A DNA stretch of 44,864 nt from DSCS01 sp035391585 (GCA_964574875.1 CAZNOX010000016.1:1-44864), one strand, 5' to 3'. Numbered from the stretch's first letter, positions 25,570-33,688 are shown. The notes: generated by a model not told the origin, from the sequence alone. Translations and numbers: made by a program.

Positions 25570-25970
25570 TGTTTCGGGAAAGGCCCCACGGTTCCGATCT
25601 CTCACTGGAGGTCACAGCTTTGTCAAGAGATGCCCTTTTCCGGGAAGCGGCCAGGGGCCTGGCTTTTATGACAGGGGCCTATTATGGAAGCCGGACAGGA
25701 GAAGAAGAGAGGGCTGTCTTCCGGGGAGAATCCGATGAAGAGTGTCTTGTCCTTCTCCTGGAAGAGATCCTCTATCGTCAGTCCCGGGACGGAAAGATCC
25801 GTTATCCCGCCGTTCTTCACTGGACGGAGGGCACTCTCGAAACGGTATTGACACTTTACTCCCCTTTTCTTTCAGGATACGGCCTTCCCGTGAAGGGTGT
25901 GACATGGCATGGACTTTCTGTCAGCTTCAATGGGGACTTCTGGCAGGGATCTCTCCTTTTCGATCTGTGA
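25569..25970 (+). CDS. Archease, RtcB-activating protein
   Basis: A 133-residue protein matching archease, the small partner that helps RtcB RNA ligase reach its guanylylated state and speeds turnover. Family features: an opening HGSDLSLEVTA (equivalent to HTADIG), a helix DALFREAARGLAFM, the SDEECLVLLLEEILY segment, LPVKGVTWHGLSV, and a C-terminal FDL with the metal-binding Asp. Its partner rtcB lies 5.2 kb downstream at 31213. The gene begins on the last base of the U32 stop codon (TGATG), so it is translated with the recJ-U32 group, not with rtcB. Confidence 0.85.
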   Translation: MFRERPHGSDLSLEVTALSRDALFREAARGLAFMTGAYYGSRTGEEERAVFRGESDEECLVLLLEEILYRQSRDGKIRYPAVLHWTEGTLETVLTLYSPFLSGYGLPVKGVTWHGLSVSFNGDFWQGSLLFDL

Positions 25971-25974
25971 CACC

Positions 25975-26002
25975 TTGAAAAATCAAACACTTGAAATATA
26001 AT
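25975..26002 (+). promoter_or_regulatory. Strong sigma70-like promoter for the lipoprotein gene
   Basis: TTGAAA (25975-25980) and a consensus TATAAT (25997-26002) are spaced by 16 bases, directly after the archease stop and 21 bases before the lipoprotein ATG. Confidence 0.75.
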
Positions 26003-26022
26003 TATCAGAGAGAGGAGATGTC

Positions 26023-26418
26023 ATGAAAAACTTGATTCTTTTGTTAGCTGTATCTCTGATCTTTCTGGCCGGCTGCTGGGATTCATCCGATCAACCCTAT
26101 CAGGTCTGGGTGGAAGACTGGTATACCACTGTGGAACAGATCTCCGGAGAGTTGTACAGGGGGTATGTCTGGCTTCATCTCTCAGGAGAGACGGATGCGG
26201 CTGCGTTTTCTGTCATGATAGACGAAGGGGGCCTGGAGCGGGAGTATTTTGTCCCTCTGCATGACAGTGAGTTTTCCATCGATCTTGTGATCACATCGGT
26301 CTACGATGCCGGTGCTGTCTCTCCGAGAAGCTATTCAACGGAGCTCCGTTTTTATACAGGGACGGAGTGCAGAGTGGAGTATCTTCAGAGCCCGACCCTC
26401 TCTTTTGCGATCCCCTGA
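26023..26418 (+). CDS. Small lipoprotein of unknown function
   Basis: A 131-residue protein with a classic lipoprotein signal: a Lys-Asn start, a hydrophobic core, and lipobox LAGC with Cys at residue 18. The next residues are WDSSD. The Asp is two after the cysteine plus a Trp, so inner-membrane retention by the Lol rule is not clearly indicated. The mature part is a single small beta-rich domain with many aromatic and acidic residues. It may be exported to the outer membrane. No family is recognised. It has its own strong promoter and an AGAGGAG ribosome site, and is followed by glnS with a separate promoter. Confidence 0.8.
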   Translation: MKNLILLLAVSLIFLAGCWDSSDQPYQVWVEDWYTTVEQISGELYRGYVWLHLSGETDAAAFSVMIDEGGLEREYFVPLHDSEFSIDLVITSVYDAGAVSPRSYSTELRFYTGTECRVEYLQSPTLSFAIP

Positions 26419-26442
26419 AAACACGCTCTTCTTCTTTTTCCC

Positions 26443-26470
26443 TTTTCAAAAAGAGATAAGACGTTATAAT
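26443..26470 (+). promoter_or_regulatory. Sigma70-like promoter for glnS
   Basis: A consensus -10 box TATAAT (26465-26470) lies 16 bases after TTTTCA (26443-26448), a weak -35 box. It is between the lipoprotein stop and glnS. Confidence 0.5.
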
Positions 26471-26510
26471 CCCATATCACGTCAATACGGTTCTGAAAGG
26501 AGAGTGACAT

Positions 26511-28166
26511 ATGGAAGATGAAAAGAAAGAAGCACGGAATTTTATCGAAGCAGCCATTGATGATGACCTGGCCCGGGGGAAAGTCCGGCAAGTCATCACC
26601 CGCTTTCCTCCGGAACCCAACGGATATCTCCATATCGGACATGCCAAATCCATCTGTCTGAATTTCGGGATCGCCAAAAAGTATGGAGGGCGCTGTCATC
26701 TCCGTTTTGATGACACCAACCCGGAAAAAGAAGAGCAGGAGTATATCGATGCGATCATGAACGATGTCAGGTGGCTGGGATTCGACTGGGGAGAGCATCT
26801 CTATTATGCCTCCGATTATTATGAAGACTTTTACAGGTATGCCGAAGAGCTCATCGAAAAGGGCCTGGCTTACGTGGACGACCTGAGTGCTGAAGAGATC
26901 AGGGAGTACCGGGGGACATTGACTGAAGCGGGGAAAGAAAGCCCCTGGCGTAACCGGACTCCCGAAGAGAGCATGAGTCTCTTCAGACGCATGAAAGCCG
27001 GGGAGTTCGGCGACGGGGAAAAAGTCCTCCGGGCCAGGATCGATATGGCGTCTCCCAACATCAACATGAGGGATCCAGTGATCTACCGGATAAAACACAC
27101 CTCCCATCCCCGGACGAACGAGGCCTGGTGCATCTACCCCATGTATGATTTCGCGCATTGCATCTCCGATGCCATCGAGGGGATCACCCATTCCATCTGC
27201 ACACTGGAATTCGAAGACCACCGCCCTCTTTATGACTGGTTTCTGGACCATATCTCCATTGAAAATCATCCCCGGCAGATCGAATTTGCCAGGCTGAATG
27301 TCACCAGGACGGTGATGAGTAAGCGCAAACTCCTCTCTTTTGTCTCAGAGGAGACTGTTCGCGGCTGGGATGACCCCCGCATGCCCACCATCGCAGGGTT
27401 ACGGCGCAGGGGTTTTACCCCGGAGTCCATGAGAGCCTTTGCTGAGGCGGTGGGGGTGGCTAAAGCCAACAGTGTCGTGGATTCCGCCATGCTGGATTAT
27501 TTCATCAGGGATGACCTGAACAGGAGAGCCCCCAGGGTGATGGCTGTCTTGAGGCCTGTGAAAGTCATTATTGATAATTATCCTGAAGGCCGGGTGGAAT
27601 GGATGGAAGCAGAGAATAACCCCAACGACCCCGATTCCGGAACGCGAAAAGTCCCTTTCAGCCGCGAGGTCTATATTGAACAGGACGATTTCATGGAAGA
27701 CCCGCCTAAAAAGTACTTCAGGCTCTCTCCGGGCCGGGAAGTCCGTCTAAAACATGCGTACTACATCACGTGTACACATGTGGTGAAAGACAACGAGGGG
27801 GCTGTCAGGGAGATCCATTGCACTTATGATCCCGCTTCCCGGGGAGGCTGGACTCCAGACGAGCGTAAAGTCAAGGGAACTCTCCACTGGGTCTCAGCAG
27901 ACCATGGCGCCCGTGCCGAAGTCCGTCTGTATGAGCCTCTGATCCATGACGGCGAAGGGGATTTCTCCGAACTGGTCAACAGGGATTCTCTGGAGATCCT
28001 GGATGATGCCGTCATCGAACCGGGCCTTCTGGGAATCGAAAGCGGCCGTCATTTCCAGTTTCTCCGTCTGGGGTATTTTTTCAGTGATCCTGATACCTCA
28101 CCTGAAAAGCCGGTTTTTAACCGGGTGGTGGGCCTGAAAGATACCTGGGCGAAAGTCTCGCAATAA
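26511..28166 (+). CDS. glnS: Glutaminyl-tRNA synthetase
   Basis: Class I aminoacyl-tRNA synthetase that charges tRNA-Gln with glutamine in the cytoplasm. The 551-residue protein (E. coli has 554) shows RFPPEPNGYLHIGHAKS with the HIGH motif near residue 40, the acceptor-binding domain, and VMSKRKL (KMSKS equivalent) near 270. Two beta-barrel anticodon-binding domains form the C-terminal half. The DITHSICTLEF-type segment near residue 225 (here EGITHSICTLEFEDHRPLYDW) is characteristic. Having GlnRS means direct glutaminylation is possible without GatCAB, and is scattered outside Proteobacteria, so it may have been gained by transfer. An AAAGGAGAG ribosome site precedes the ATG. The gene ends at a bidirectional terminator. 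Confidence 0.97.
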   Translation: MEDEKKEARNFIEAAIDDDLARGKVRQVITRFPPEPNGYLHIGHAKSICLNFGIAKKYGGRCHLRFDDTNPEKEEQEYIDAIMNDVRWLGFDWGEHLYYASDYYEDFYRYAEELIEKGLAYVDDLSAEEIREYRGTLTEAGKESPWRNRTPEESMSLFRRMKAGEFGDGEKVLRARIDMASPNINMRDPVIYRIKHTSHPRTNEAWCIYPMYDFAHCISDAIEGITHSICTLEFEDHRPLYDWFLDHISIENHPRQIEFARLNVTRTVMSKRKLLSFVSEETVRGWDDPRMPTIAGLRRRGFTPESMRAFAEAVGVAKANSVVDSAMLDYFIRDDLNRRAPRVMAVLRPVKVIIDNYPEGRVEWMEAENNPNDPDSGTRKVPFSREVYIEQDDFMEDPPKKYFRLSPGREVRLKHAYYITCTHVVKDNEGAVREIHCTYDPASRGGWTPDERKVKGTLHWVSADHGARAEVRLYEPLIHDGEGDFSELVNRDSLEILDDAVIEPGLLGIESGRHFQFLRLGYFFSDPDTSPEKPVFNRVVGLKDTWAKVSQ

Positions 28167-28167
28167 A

Positions 28168-28193
28168 AAAAGGGGGCTGATCAGCCCCCTTTT
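28168..28193. terminator. Bidirectional terminator between glnS and ablB
   Basis: A perfect palindrome AGGGGGCTGATCAGCCCCCT (28171-28190) is flanked by an A-run on the left and a T-run on the right. It can end transcription of glnS from the left and of kamA-ablB from the right. Confidence 0.9.
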
Positions 28194-28221
28194 CATAAAG
28201 GAACACAAAGAAACCCCTGAT

Positions 28222-29052
28222 TCAGATCTCTTTATGCCAGATGTTCATGCTTTCGAATCCTCCGGAGATCTGTGTGCTTTTGATGAGACGGCCGCCGTAC
28301 TGGTACCCGTTTCTGGCGAAAGCGATATTCATGCCGAAGGACTCGGCTCTTGCAATGGTATAGGCTGTGGAATATCCGCCGGCTTTGATCTCTTTTTCCA
28401 TGTGGTTCAGGAGGACCCCGGCGATTCCCAGGCCCCGGTGCTCAGGATGAGTGGCGAAATCGGTCATTTCCGAACTCTTGTTGGACGGGTCGATCTCTGC
28501 TGAAGAGACTCCCACCAGCCGCCCCTCTTTCCATGCCCCGAAATAGATATTGTCCGATTCCATGGTCTTTTGGATATAGGCCGGTTTATTCACCGGGAAA
28601 GGATAACTTTTAAAGACATGGGAGAGAAGAGCTGCGATCTCTTTGCTGTCTTCGGGGACACACTTCCTGAACTCAAATCCCTCGACAGAATCAGGGGCGG
28701 GATCCTCACTCTTTTCCAGTGCGGTCTCCAGGATCCTGTTGAGTTTACTCATATTGGGTTCCATGGCCCGTTCCGACTTGAGACACATGGTCATGAAAAA
28801 GAGGTCTTCCCCGGATGTGAAAAAATGAGGGATATGGGCTTCCTCCCTGAACTTTCTCATGGAGAAGTGCTCTTTGACACTGGCCGGAGTCTTGACAATG
28901 ATCTTCCCGTAAGAATTTTTCTTGGCCAGCCTCTTGATGTCATTGATGAGTTCCTGGACTTGTTCCGTATTGACTTTTAAAACATAGACACGGTCATTGA
29001 CCGTCCCGTGCTGAACCAGTGAACCGTGTAATAATTCAATCTTGTCTGCCAT
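28222..29052 (-). CDS. ablB: Beta-lysine N-epsilon-acetyltransferase AblB
   Basis: GNAT-family enzyme that acetylates beta-lysine made by the neighbouring aminomutase to give N-epsilon-acetyl-beta-lysine, a compatible solute against salt stress. The 276-residue protein has an N-terminal alpha/beta domain typical of AblB (about residues 1-120, with KLNRILETALEK). The C-terminal GNAT domain carries the acetyl-CoA loop HPEHRGLGIAGVLL near 210 and TIARAESFGMNIAFARNGY. The start at 29052 is set by an AAGGAGGG ribosome site; the frame stays open upstream inside kamA. It overlaps the end of kamA by 17 bases, so both are co-translated. Confidence 0.92.
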   Translation of the reverse strand: MADKIELLHGSLVQHGTVNDRVYVLKVNTEQVQELINDIKRLAKKNSYGKIIVKTPASVKEHFSMRKFREEAHIPHFFTSGEDLFFMTMCLKSERAMEPNMSKLNRILETALEKSEDPAPDSVEGFEFRKCVPEDSKEIAALLSHVFKSYPFPVNKPAYIQKTMESDNIYFGAWKEGRLVGVSSAEIDPSNKSSEMTDFATHPEHRGLGIAGVLLNHMEKEIKAGGYSTAYTIARAESFGMNIAFARNGYQYGGRLIKSTQISGGFESMNIWHKEI

Positions 29053-30358
29053 GATCCCTCCTTGTATAGCGTTCGTTGGATTGCGGGGTGAGTGAGTAGG
29101 TCTTGTCATAATCTGAGAGGAGTTTTTCGATCCCCACAGCATCCACCTCCTGCCCCTCGTCCAGGTTAAGCTGCAGGTCACATTCATCACAATTCCTGTC
29201 GCAGAAGATCGGTTCGTAACTGTCGGGTTCTTTATAGGTCGTGATGACCCCTTCGTAATTTCTCAGGACGACTTTATTGGTGGACCAGGTGAGGACATAA
29301 TTGGGCATCACAGGGATCTTTCCCCCTCCTCCGGGAGCGTCCACAACATAGGTCGGGACTGCAAATCCTGATGTATGGCCGATGAGGCTTTCCAGGATCT
29401 CCAGCCCTTTCCCCACGGGGGTTCTGAAATGGTTGAGCCCTTCGGACATATCACACTGATAGAGGTAGTAAGGGCGGACTCTGTTGGCCACCAGCTTATG
29501 GACAAGACGTTTCATGATCTTGGGACAGTCGTTGACTCCCGCAAGAAGGACGGATTGATTCCCCAGGGGGATGCCGGCATCCGCCAGTTTGGCCAGAGCC
29601 GTCTTCGAAGCCGGGGTGATCTCACGGGGATGATTGAAGTGGGTGTTGAACCACAGGGGCTGATGCTTTTTCAGCATGGCCACGGTCTCATCGGTGATCC
29701 TGTAAGGAAGAACCACGGGAGTCCGCGAACCGAGGCGGACCACTTCGACATGGTCGATAGCGTCCAGTTCTGAAAGGATCCAGTCCAGGTAGTCGTCATT
29801 GAGGAGCAGGGGATCACCTCCGGAAAGGAGGACATCACGGACCACCGGGGTCTTGCGGATATAATCCAGCCCTTTCTCGATTGTCGCTTTGTCGGGGATG
29901 TGATCCACATCTCCCACTTTTCTTTTCCTTGTGCAATGACGGCAATACATGGAGCATTTGTTGCTGATGAGAAAGAGGACACGGTCGGGGTAGCGGTGTG
30001 TGATCCCCTCAACGGGGCTGTCCTTGTCCTCATGGAGCGGATCGCGCATATCCCATTTGCTGATGACGAGTTCTCTGGGGTCAGGAACCGCCTGCTTGAA
30101 AACCGGGTCGTTTTTGTAATCTTCACGGTTGATGAGTGAGAGATAATAGGGTGTCGCGGAAAAAGGGAACTTTTTCATGGTCTCGGCCATAGCCTCTCTC
30201 TCTTCCTGTGAGAGGGTAATATCCAGCACTTTTTCCAGCGTGTCGATATCGCGGACAGAGTGTTTCAGCTGCCATCTCCAGTCTCTCCACTGGTTGAGCT
30301 CTCCGTTCATATCTAAGCGTTTGGCAATATTTTTCTGCTCATCGGTCAAGGGATGCAT
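29036..30358 (-). CDS. kamA: L-lysine 2,3-aminomutase
   Basis: Radical SAM, PLP-dependent enzyme that turns L-alpha-lysine into L-beta-lysine. The 440-residue protein has the 4Fe-4S motif CSMYCRHC (C135, C139, C142). It also has GGDPLLL for SAM, the PLP lysine in APGGGGK (Lys347), and the C-terminal CDRNCDEC cysteines (C386, C390, C393) that help bind zinc at the subunit interface in known aminomutases. Full length and this tail separate it from the shorter EpmB. The start has an AGGAGGT ribosome site. Followed by ablB, it fits the two-gene abl pathway for the osmolyte N-epsilon-acetyl-beta-lysine. The long AT-rich leader suggests control, probably by salt. Confidence 0.95.
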   Translation of the reverse strand: MHPLTDEQKNIAKRLDMNGELNQWRDWRWQLKHSVRDIDTLEKVLDITLSQEEREAMAETMKKFPFSATPYYLSLINREDYKNDPVFKQAVPDPRELVISKWDMRDPLHEDKDSPVEGITHRYPDRVLFLISNKCSMYCRHCTRKRKVGDVDHIPDKATIEKGLDYIRKTPVVRDVLLSGGDPLLLNDDYLDWILSELDAIDHVEVVRLGSRTPVVLPYRITDETVAMLKKHQPLWFNTHFNHPREITPASKTALAKLADAGIPLGNQSVLLAGVNDCPKIMKRLVHKLVANRVRPYYLYQCDMSEGLNHFRTPVGKGLEILESLIGHTSGFAVPTYVVDAPGGGGKIPVMPNYVLTWSTNKVVLRNYEGVITTYKEPDSYEPIFCDRNCDECDLQLNLDEGQEVDAVGIEKLLSDYDKTYSLTPQSNERYTRRDHGRQD

Positions 30359-30439
30359 AACAACCTCCTCGGTCTGATTTAGGTCACATTTCCGTATATG
30401 AGTCAGCGAATTAGTGGAAAAAATCAAATTTCTGGTCAG

Positions 30440-30468
30440 ATAATCTTTGCATGAGGTTATTTTAGCAA
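30440..30468 (-). promoter_or_regulatory. Putative kamA-ablB promoter
   Basis: On the minus strand TTGCTA (plus-strand 30463-30468) is followed after 17 bases by GATTAT (30440-30445), leaving a leader of about 75 bases before kamA. Confidence 0.45.
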
Positions 30469-30482
30469 AATTTCATGAAATT
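30469..30482. promoter_or_regulatory. Palindrome next to the kamA -35 box, possible operator
   Basis: AATTTCATGAAATT is a perfect 14-base palindrome directly upstream of the putative kamA -35 box. A dimeric regulator could bind here. It is AT-rich, so chance is not excluded. Confidence 0.35.
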
Positions 30483-30601
30483 GTCAAGATTTTGTTTTTT
30501 TATATTTTATTTTGCTCATCTTCGCTCGTTTATTATGAAAAACAAGTGGTTTTTGCAATATTTTGCTGATACATCGCTTTTTGTTCGTTCTATTTTACAT
30601 A

Positions 30602-30631
30602 TTGAAGGAGAGCCTTCAGGTCATGTATAAT
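30602..30631 (+). promoter_or_regulatory. Sigma70-like promoter for the flavodoxin gene
   Basis: TTGAAG (30602-30607) and consensus TATAAT (30626-30631) are 18 bases apart, 21 bases before the GTG start. Confidence 0.55.
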
Positions 30632-30652
30632 AGAGGAAAGGAAGGAGGCGGT

Positions 30653-31111
30653 GTGAAAATCCTTTTCGTCTATGAATCAGTACATCATGGAAACACGGAA
30701 AAGATCGTCCATGCCATGTCAGGAGAATGCGGCGGGGCTGTCCTGAAGGCTCGTGAGTTCGATCCGGCGCTGAGCGTTGATTATGAGTGTATGGGGTTCG
30801 GGTCAGGCATCTTTTTTGGAAAATTCCACTCAGCTGTGGAAAGAGCTGTGGGCCTTCTTCCTCCCGAAGACGGGCGTCCGGCCTTTGTCTTCTCCACATC
30901 CGGGCGAGGGGCAAAACGATACAACAGACGCTTGACGGGTGCTCTTGAAGAGAAGGGATATCACCTGCTTGGAGATTTCTCCTGCAAAGGGTATGACACC
31001 TACGGCCCCCTCAAGTGGCTGGGCGGGATCGCCAGAGGGTGTCCCGGTGAAAAAGAGATCAGTGAAGCCCGTCAGTTCATCAGAAGGGTCATGGGGCGCC
31101 GAATCCTTTGA
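30653..31111 (+). CDS. Flavodoxin-family protein
   Basis: A 152-residue flavodoxin, a small FMN protein that carries electrons. The start is a GTG at 30653 with an AAGGAGG ribosome site; the frame is open upstream, but those codons lie in the AT-rich promoter region. The FMN phosphate loop SVHHGNTEKI is at about residues 9-18, followed by the FGSGIFFGKFH and FVFSTSGRG loops that hold the flavin ring. The C-terminal segment is GYDTYGPLKWLGGI. It is close to flavodoxins of strict anaerobes rather than to the long-chain ferredoxin-substituting type. It could supply electrons to radical SAM enzymes such as KamA or AmrS, which is inference only. rtcB follows 101 bases later with its own promoter. 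Confidence 0.88.
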   Translation: MKILFVYESVHHGNTEKIVHAMSGECGGAVLKAREFDPALSVDYECMGFGSGIFFGKFHSAVERAVGLLPPEDGRPAFVFSTSGRGAKRYNRRLTGALEEKGYHLLGDFSCKGYDTYGPLKWLGGIARGCPGEKEISEARQFIRRVMGRRIL

Positions 31112-31178
31112 CCACAGTCTGTCTTAAGCGGTTGCCGTTTTCGTCATGGAAGAGAAGCCTTGAGAGAAGGGAGACGTC

Positions 31179-31207
31179 TGGAAAATGGGACTCTTTGTCG
31201 TTATAAT
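31179..31207 (+). promoter_or_regulatory. rtcB promoter placed for a leaderless transcript
   Basis: Consensus TATAAT (31202-31207) is 17 bases after TGGAAA (31179-31184). The -10 box ends only 5 bases before the rtcB ATG at 31213, so transcription would begin at or within a base or two of the ATG. Confidence 0.5.
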
Positions 31208-31212
31208 CGGAT

Positions 31213-32646
31213 ATGCCTTCTGAATTTGTAAGACGCTCCCCCGGATGTCTCGAGATTCCCGTGACAGCGGACCGGAGGATGCATGTCCCGGCCCGGATCT
31301 ATGCGGATGATGTCCTGGCCGGGCCTCTTCCCTCTGACCGTTCGCTGGAACAGCTCATGAACGTCGCCATGCTTCCCCATATCGTTACGGCAGCTCTGGG
31401 TATGCCCGATATTCACCAGGGTTACGGATTCCCCATCGGAGGAGTCGCGGCCTTCAGTATGGAAAGCGGAGGGCTGATCTCCCCCGGCGGAGTGGGTTAT
31501 GATATCAACTGCGGAGTCCGGCTGCTCACCGGGTCCTCCCGTGAAGACCTTCCCCGGGACATTCTCGAAAAGATCACCCGCCGTCTTGCCTCGTGCTGTC
31601 CCAGAGGGGGCGGAAAAGGGGGGTTGACAGATCTCAAGGAGAAGAGTTTCCGCCGCCTTCTGATTCGCGGAGCTGAAGCGGCTGTTGAAGAAGGGTTCGG
31701 GACATCCCGAGACCTCGACTATTGTGAAGACAGGGGACATCTCCAGGCCGGAGAAGGGGCTGTGAGCCCCAGGGCCATGGAACGCGGCCGTTCTGAAACA
31801 GGAAGCCTGGGAGGCGGCAACCACTTTCTGGAGATCGGAAAGATATCAGAAGTCTATGATGAGACAGCTGCAGGCGCATGGGGACTCTTTCCGGGACAGC
31901 TGACCCTCATGATCCATTGCGGTTCCCGGGGGCTGGGGCATCAGGTCTGCAGTGATTATGTCCGTCTTTTTCAACAGGAAAAGGGCCCGTACCCTGACCG
32001 GGAACTGGCCTGGGCCCCTGCAGAATCTCCACAAGGGCGGCGCTATATCGACGCCATGAATGCTGCGGCCAACTTCGCATACGCCAACCGGCATATCCTG
32101 GGAGCTGTCCTCTCCCGGATCCTTTCCGAGACCCTCTGGGAGGAGGCCCGCCTGGACTGTGACTTCCGGCTTCTTTACGATATCACCCATAATATGGCGA
32201 GGGAGGAGATCCATTCTGTATCAGGGAAGGACATCTCCTGTATGGTCCACAGGAAAGGGGCGACCCGGGCATTCCCGGCATCACGGATGACAGGGACACC
32301 TTTCGAAAAGACCGGCCATCCTGTCTTCGTCCCGGGATCCATGGGAAGTCCTTCTTATATCCTCAGGGGAACGGAGAAGGGGCTGGAAGAGACGTTCGGA
32401 AGCTCGTGTCACGGAGCGGGACGGGTCCTTTCCAGGCGAGAAGCCGTACGCAGAGTCGATCCGGCCGACCTGGTGAAGACGCTGGCGGGCAAGGGGATCA
32501 TGATTGCCGGGAGCGGAGCCCGTGGACTGGCCGAGGAGGCTCCCCAGGCTTATAAAGATGTCTCCCGGGTGGTGGCTGTCCTGGAGCAGGAGGGGCTGGC
32601 GGTGATCGTGGCCAGGCTGGAGCCTCTCGGCGTGGTCAAAGGATAG
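31213..32646 (+). CDS. rtcB: RNA-splicing ligase RtcB
   Basis: GTP- and manganese-dependent ligase joining RNA 2',3'-cyclic phosphate or 3'-phosphate ends to 5'-OH ends, used in RNA repair. The 477-residue protein has all key motifs: MPDIHQGYGFPIGG, GGVGYDINCGVRLL with the metal Cys, GGGNHFLEI, IHCGSRGLGHQ, DITHN, and SSCHGAGR with the GMP-accepting His (about residue 400). No Shine-Dalgarno precedes the ATG at 31213, and the N-terminus from there matches family length, while the next in-frame ATG at 31279 has its GGAGG touching the start. Its activator archease is at 25569-25970. It converges on the EamA gene with only five bases between stops and no terminator. Confidence 0.96.
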   Translation: MPSEFVRRSPGCLEIPVTADRRMHVPARIYADDVLAGPLPSDRSLEQLMNVAMLPHIVTAALGMPDIHQGYGFPIGGVAAFSMESGGLISPGGVGYDINCGVRLLTGSSREDLPRDILEKITRRLASCCPRGGGKGGLTDLKEKSFRRLLIRGAEAAVEEGFGTSRDLDYCEDRGHLQAGEGAVSPRAMERGRSETGSLGGGNHFLEIGKISEVYDETAAGAWGLFPGQLTLMIHCGSRGLGHQVCSDYVRLFQQEKGPYPDRELAWAPAESPQGRRYIDAMNAAANFAYANRHILGAVLSRILSETLWEEARLDCDFRLLYDITHNMAREEIHSVSGKDISCMVHRKGATRAFPASRMTGTPFEKTGHPVFVPGSMGSPSYILRGTEKGLEETFGSSCHGAGRVLSRREAVRRVDPADLVKTLAGKGIMIAGSGARGLAEEAPQAYKDVSRVVAVLEQEGLAVIVARLEPLGVVKG

Positions 32647-32651
32647 ACCGG

Positions 32652-33566
32652 CTACCGTTCATGGATCACTTTTGCCTTGATCCTCTTCTGATACTGGGAG
32701 AGGAAGAGGCCTGATATGATGATCCCCATCCCCAGCAGTTTGCGCTGGGAAAAGCCCTCTCCCAGAAGAAAATAGGCGGAAACGGCTGTAATGATGGGAA
32801 TGATGTTTGTAAAGATGTTGGTCTTGCTGATCCCGATCTCCCGGATGGAGATCGTGACCAGGATAAAGGCCAGAGAAGAGCCGAAGAGAGCAAGCATGAC
32901 CAGGTTCATCAGGACATGAAAAGGCGGAGTCGCCGAAAGAGTCGCTTTCCATTCAAAAAGCGCCATAAAGGGAAGAAAGTAGAGGCCGCCGATCATATTC
33001 TGGACACGGACGATGGTGAGGGGACGATAACGGTGAGAAAGCCGTTTAGCGACGATGCTGTAGCCGATTCCCGACACCACAGCAAAAAGCAGCAGCAGCA
33101 GTCCCCGCGGAGAAGCCTCCAGACGGGCATCTCCCGTGGTTGTAAAGAGGGCAAGCCCGAAAAAGGAGACGACGAGCCCGATGATATTCACCAAAGCCAG
33201 GCGTTCTCTGTAAAAGAGATAGGCAAAAAGAGGAGAGATCACAGGAATGAGGGCGATCATGATCGAAGCCAGGGTGGAGGAGACAAGGAGCAGGCCGAAA
33301 CTCTCTCCGATGAAATAACAGAAGGGTTCCAGAAAGGCCAGCAGAAAGAAGAAGGGCCAATCTCTCCGCCGGATCTTCTCACTCCGTTTCGACAGGCGGG
33401 CATAAAGAGTCAGAAGGGCTGAAGAGATCAGAAGACGGAGAAGAAGAGTGGTGAAGGGCCCGTAATATTCAAAGACGATCTTTGTCCAGACAAAAGAGAT
33501 CCCCCAGAAGAACATGGCCCCGAGAGTTCCCAGATAAACGGCAAACCTTTGATAGAGTCTTTTCAT
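32652..33566 (-). CDS. EamA/DMT-family transporter, second copy
   Basis: A 304-residue inner-membrane transporter of the drug/metabolite superfamily, with about ten helices in two EamA repeats. The first is about 10-140 (GAMFFWGISFVWTKIVFEYYGP start, typical of YddG/RhaT-like exporters), and the second is about 155-295, ending in LLGMGIIISGLFLSQ. The C-terminus is positively charged (KRIKAKVIHER), as expected for a cytoplasmic end. Substrate unknown. It is only distantly similar to the EamA protein at 5061-5954. It stands alone on the minus strand, with its own promoter and convergent with rtcB. Confidence 0.9.
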   Translation of the reverse strand: MKRLYQRFAVYLGTLGAMFFWGISFVWTKIVFEYYGPFTTLLLRLLISSALLTLYARLSKRSEKIRRRDWPFFFLLAFLEPFCYFIGESFGLLLVSSTLASIMIALIPVISPLFAYLFYRERLALVNIIGLVVSFFGLALFTTTGDARLEASPRGLLLLLFAVVSGIGYSIVAKRLSHRYRPLTIVRVQNMIGGLYFLPFMALFEWKATLSATPPFHVLMNLVMLALFGSSLAFILVTISIREIGISKTNIFTNIIPIITAVSAYFLLGEGFSQRKLLGMGIIISGLFLSQYQKRIKAKVIHER

Positions 33567-33584
33567 GTCGTCTCCTTTGAGGGG

Positions 33585-33612
33585 ATTTTAGGCAAGGATC
33601 AGCGAAGGTCAA
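33585..33612 (-). promoter_or_regulatory. Sigma70-like promoter for the second EamA gene
   Basis: Minus-strand TTGACC (plus-strand 33607-33612) and TAAAAT (33585-33590) are 16 bases apart, just ahead of the EamA start. Confidence 0.55.
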
Positions 33613-33631
33613 CTGAAAACGTCTTTTTTCA

Positions 33632-33659
33632 TTGAACGGGCCCTTTTTTGTGATACATT
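33632..33659 (+). promoter_or_regulatory. Extended -10 promoter for the glutamine synthetase gene
   Basis: TTGAAC (33632-33637) and TACATT (33654-33659) with a TG one base before the -10 box, 16 bases apart. The predicted leader is about 25 bases. Confidence 0.45.
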
Positions 33660-33688
33660 TGACTATGTTTTTTAATACGGAGGGGGAG

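Larger units (their letters stand above)
30359..30652. other. AT-rich divergent control region between kamA and flavodoxin
   Basis: The longest gene-free stretch in the window (294 bases), clearly richer in A and T than its surroundings. It holds the kamA promoter on the minus strand, a 14-base palindrome at 30469-30482, a possible hairpin TGAAGG/CCTTCA at 30603-30618, and the flavodoxin promoter. The central 100 bases hold no recognised element and no convincing small gene. Confidence 0.7.

Noticed and set aside
29053..29190. Upstream in-frame extension of ablB
   Set aside because: It is the kamA 3' end read in another frame; the start at 29052 has the ribosome site and family N-terminus.
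29036..30358. Reading KamA as the EF-P modification enzyme EpmB
   Set aside because: The protein has 440 residues with the C-terminal cysteine cluster of true lysine aminomutases, and is followed by ablB.
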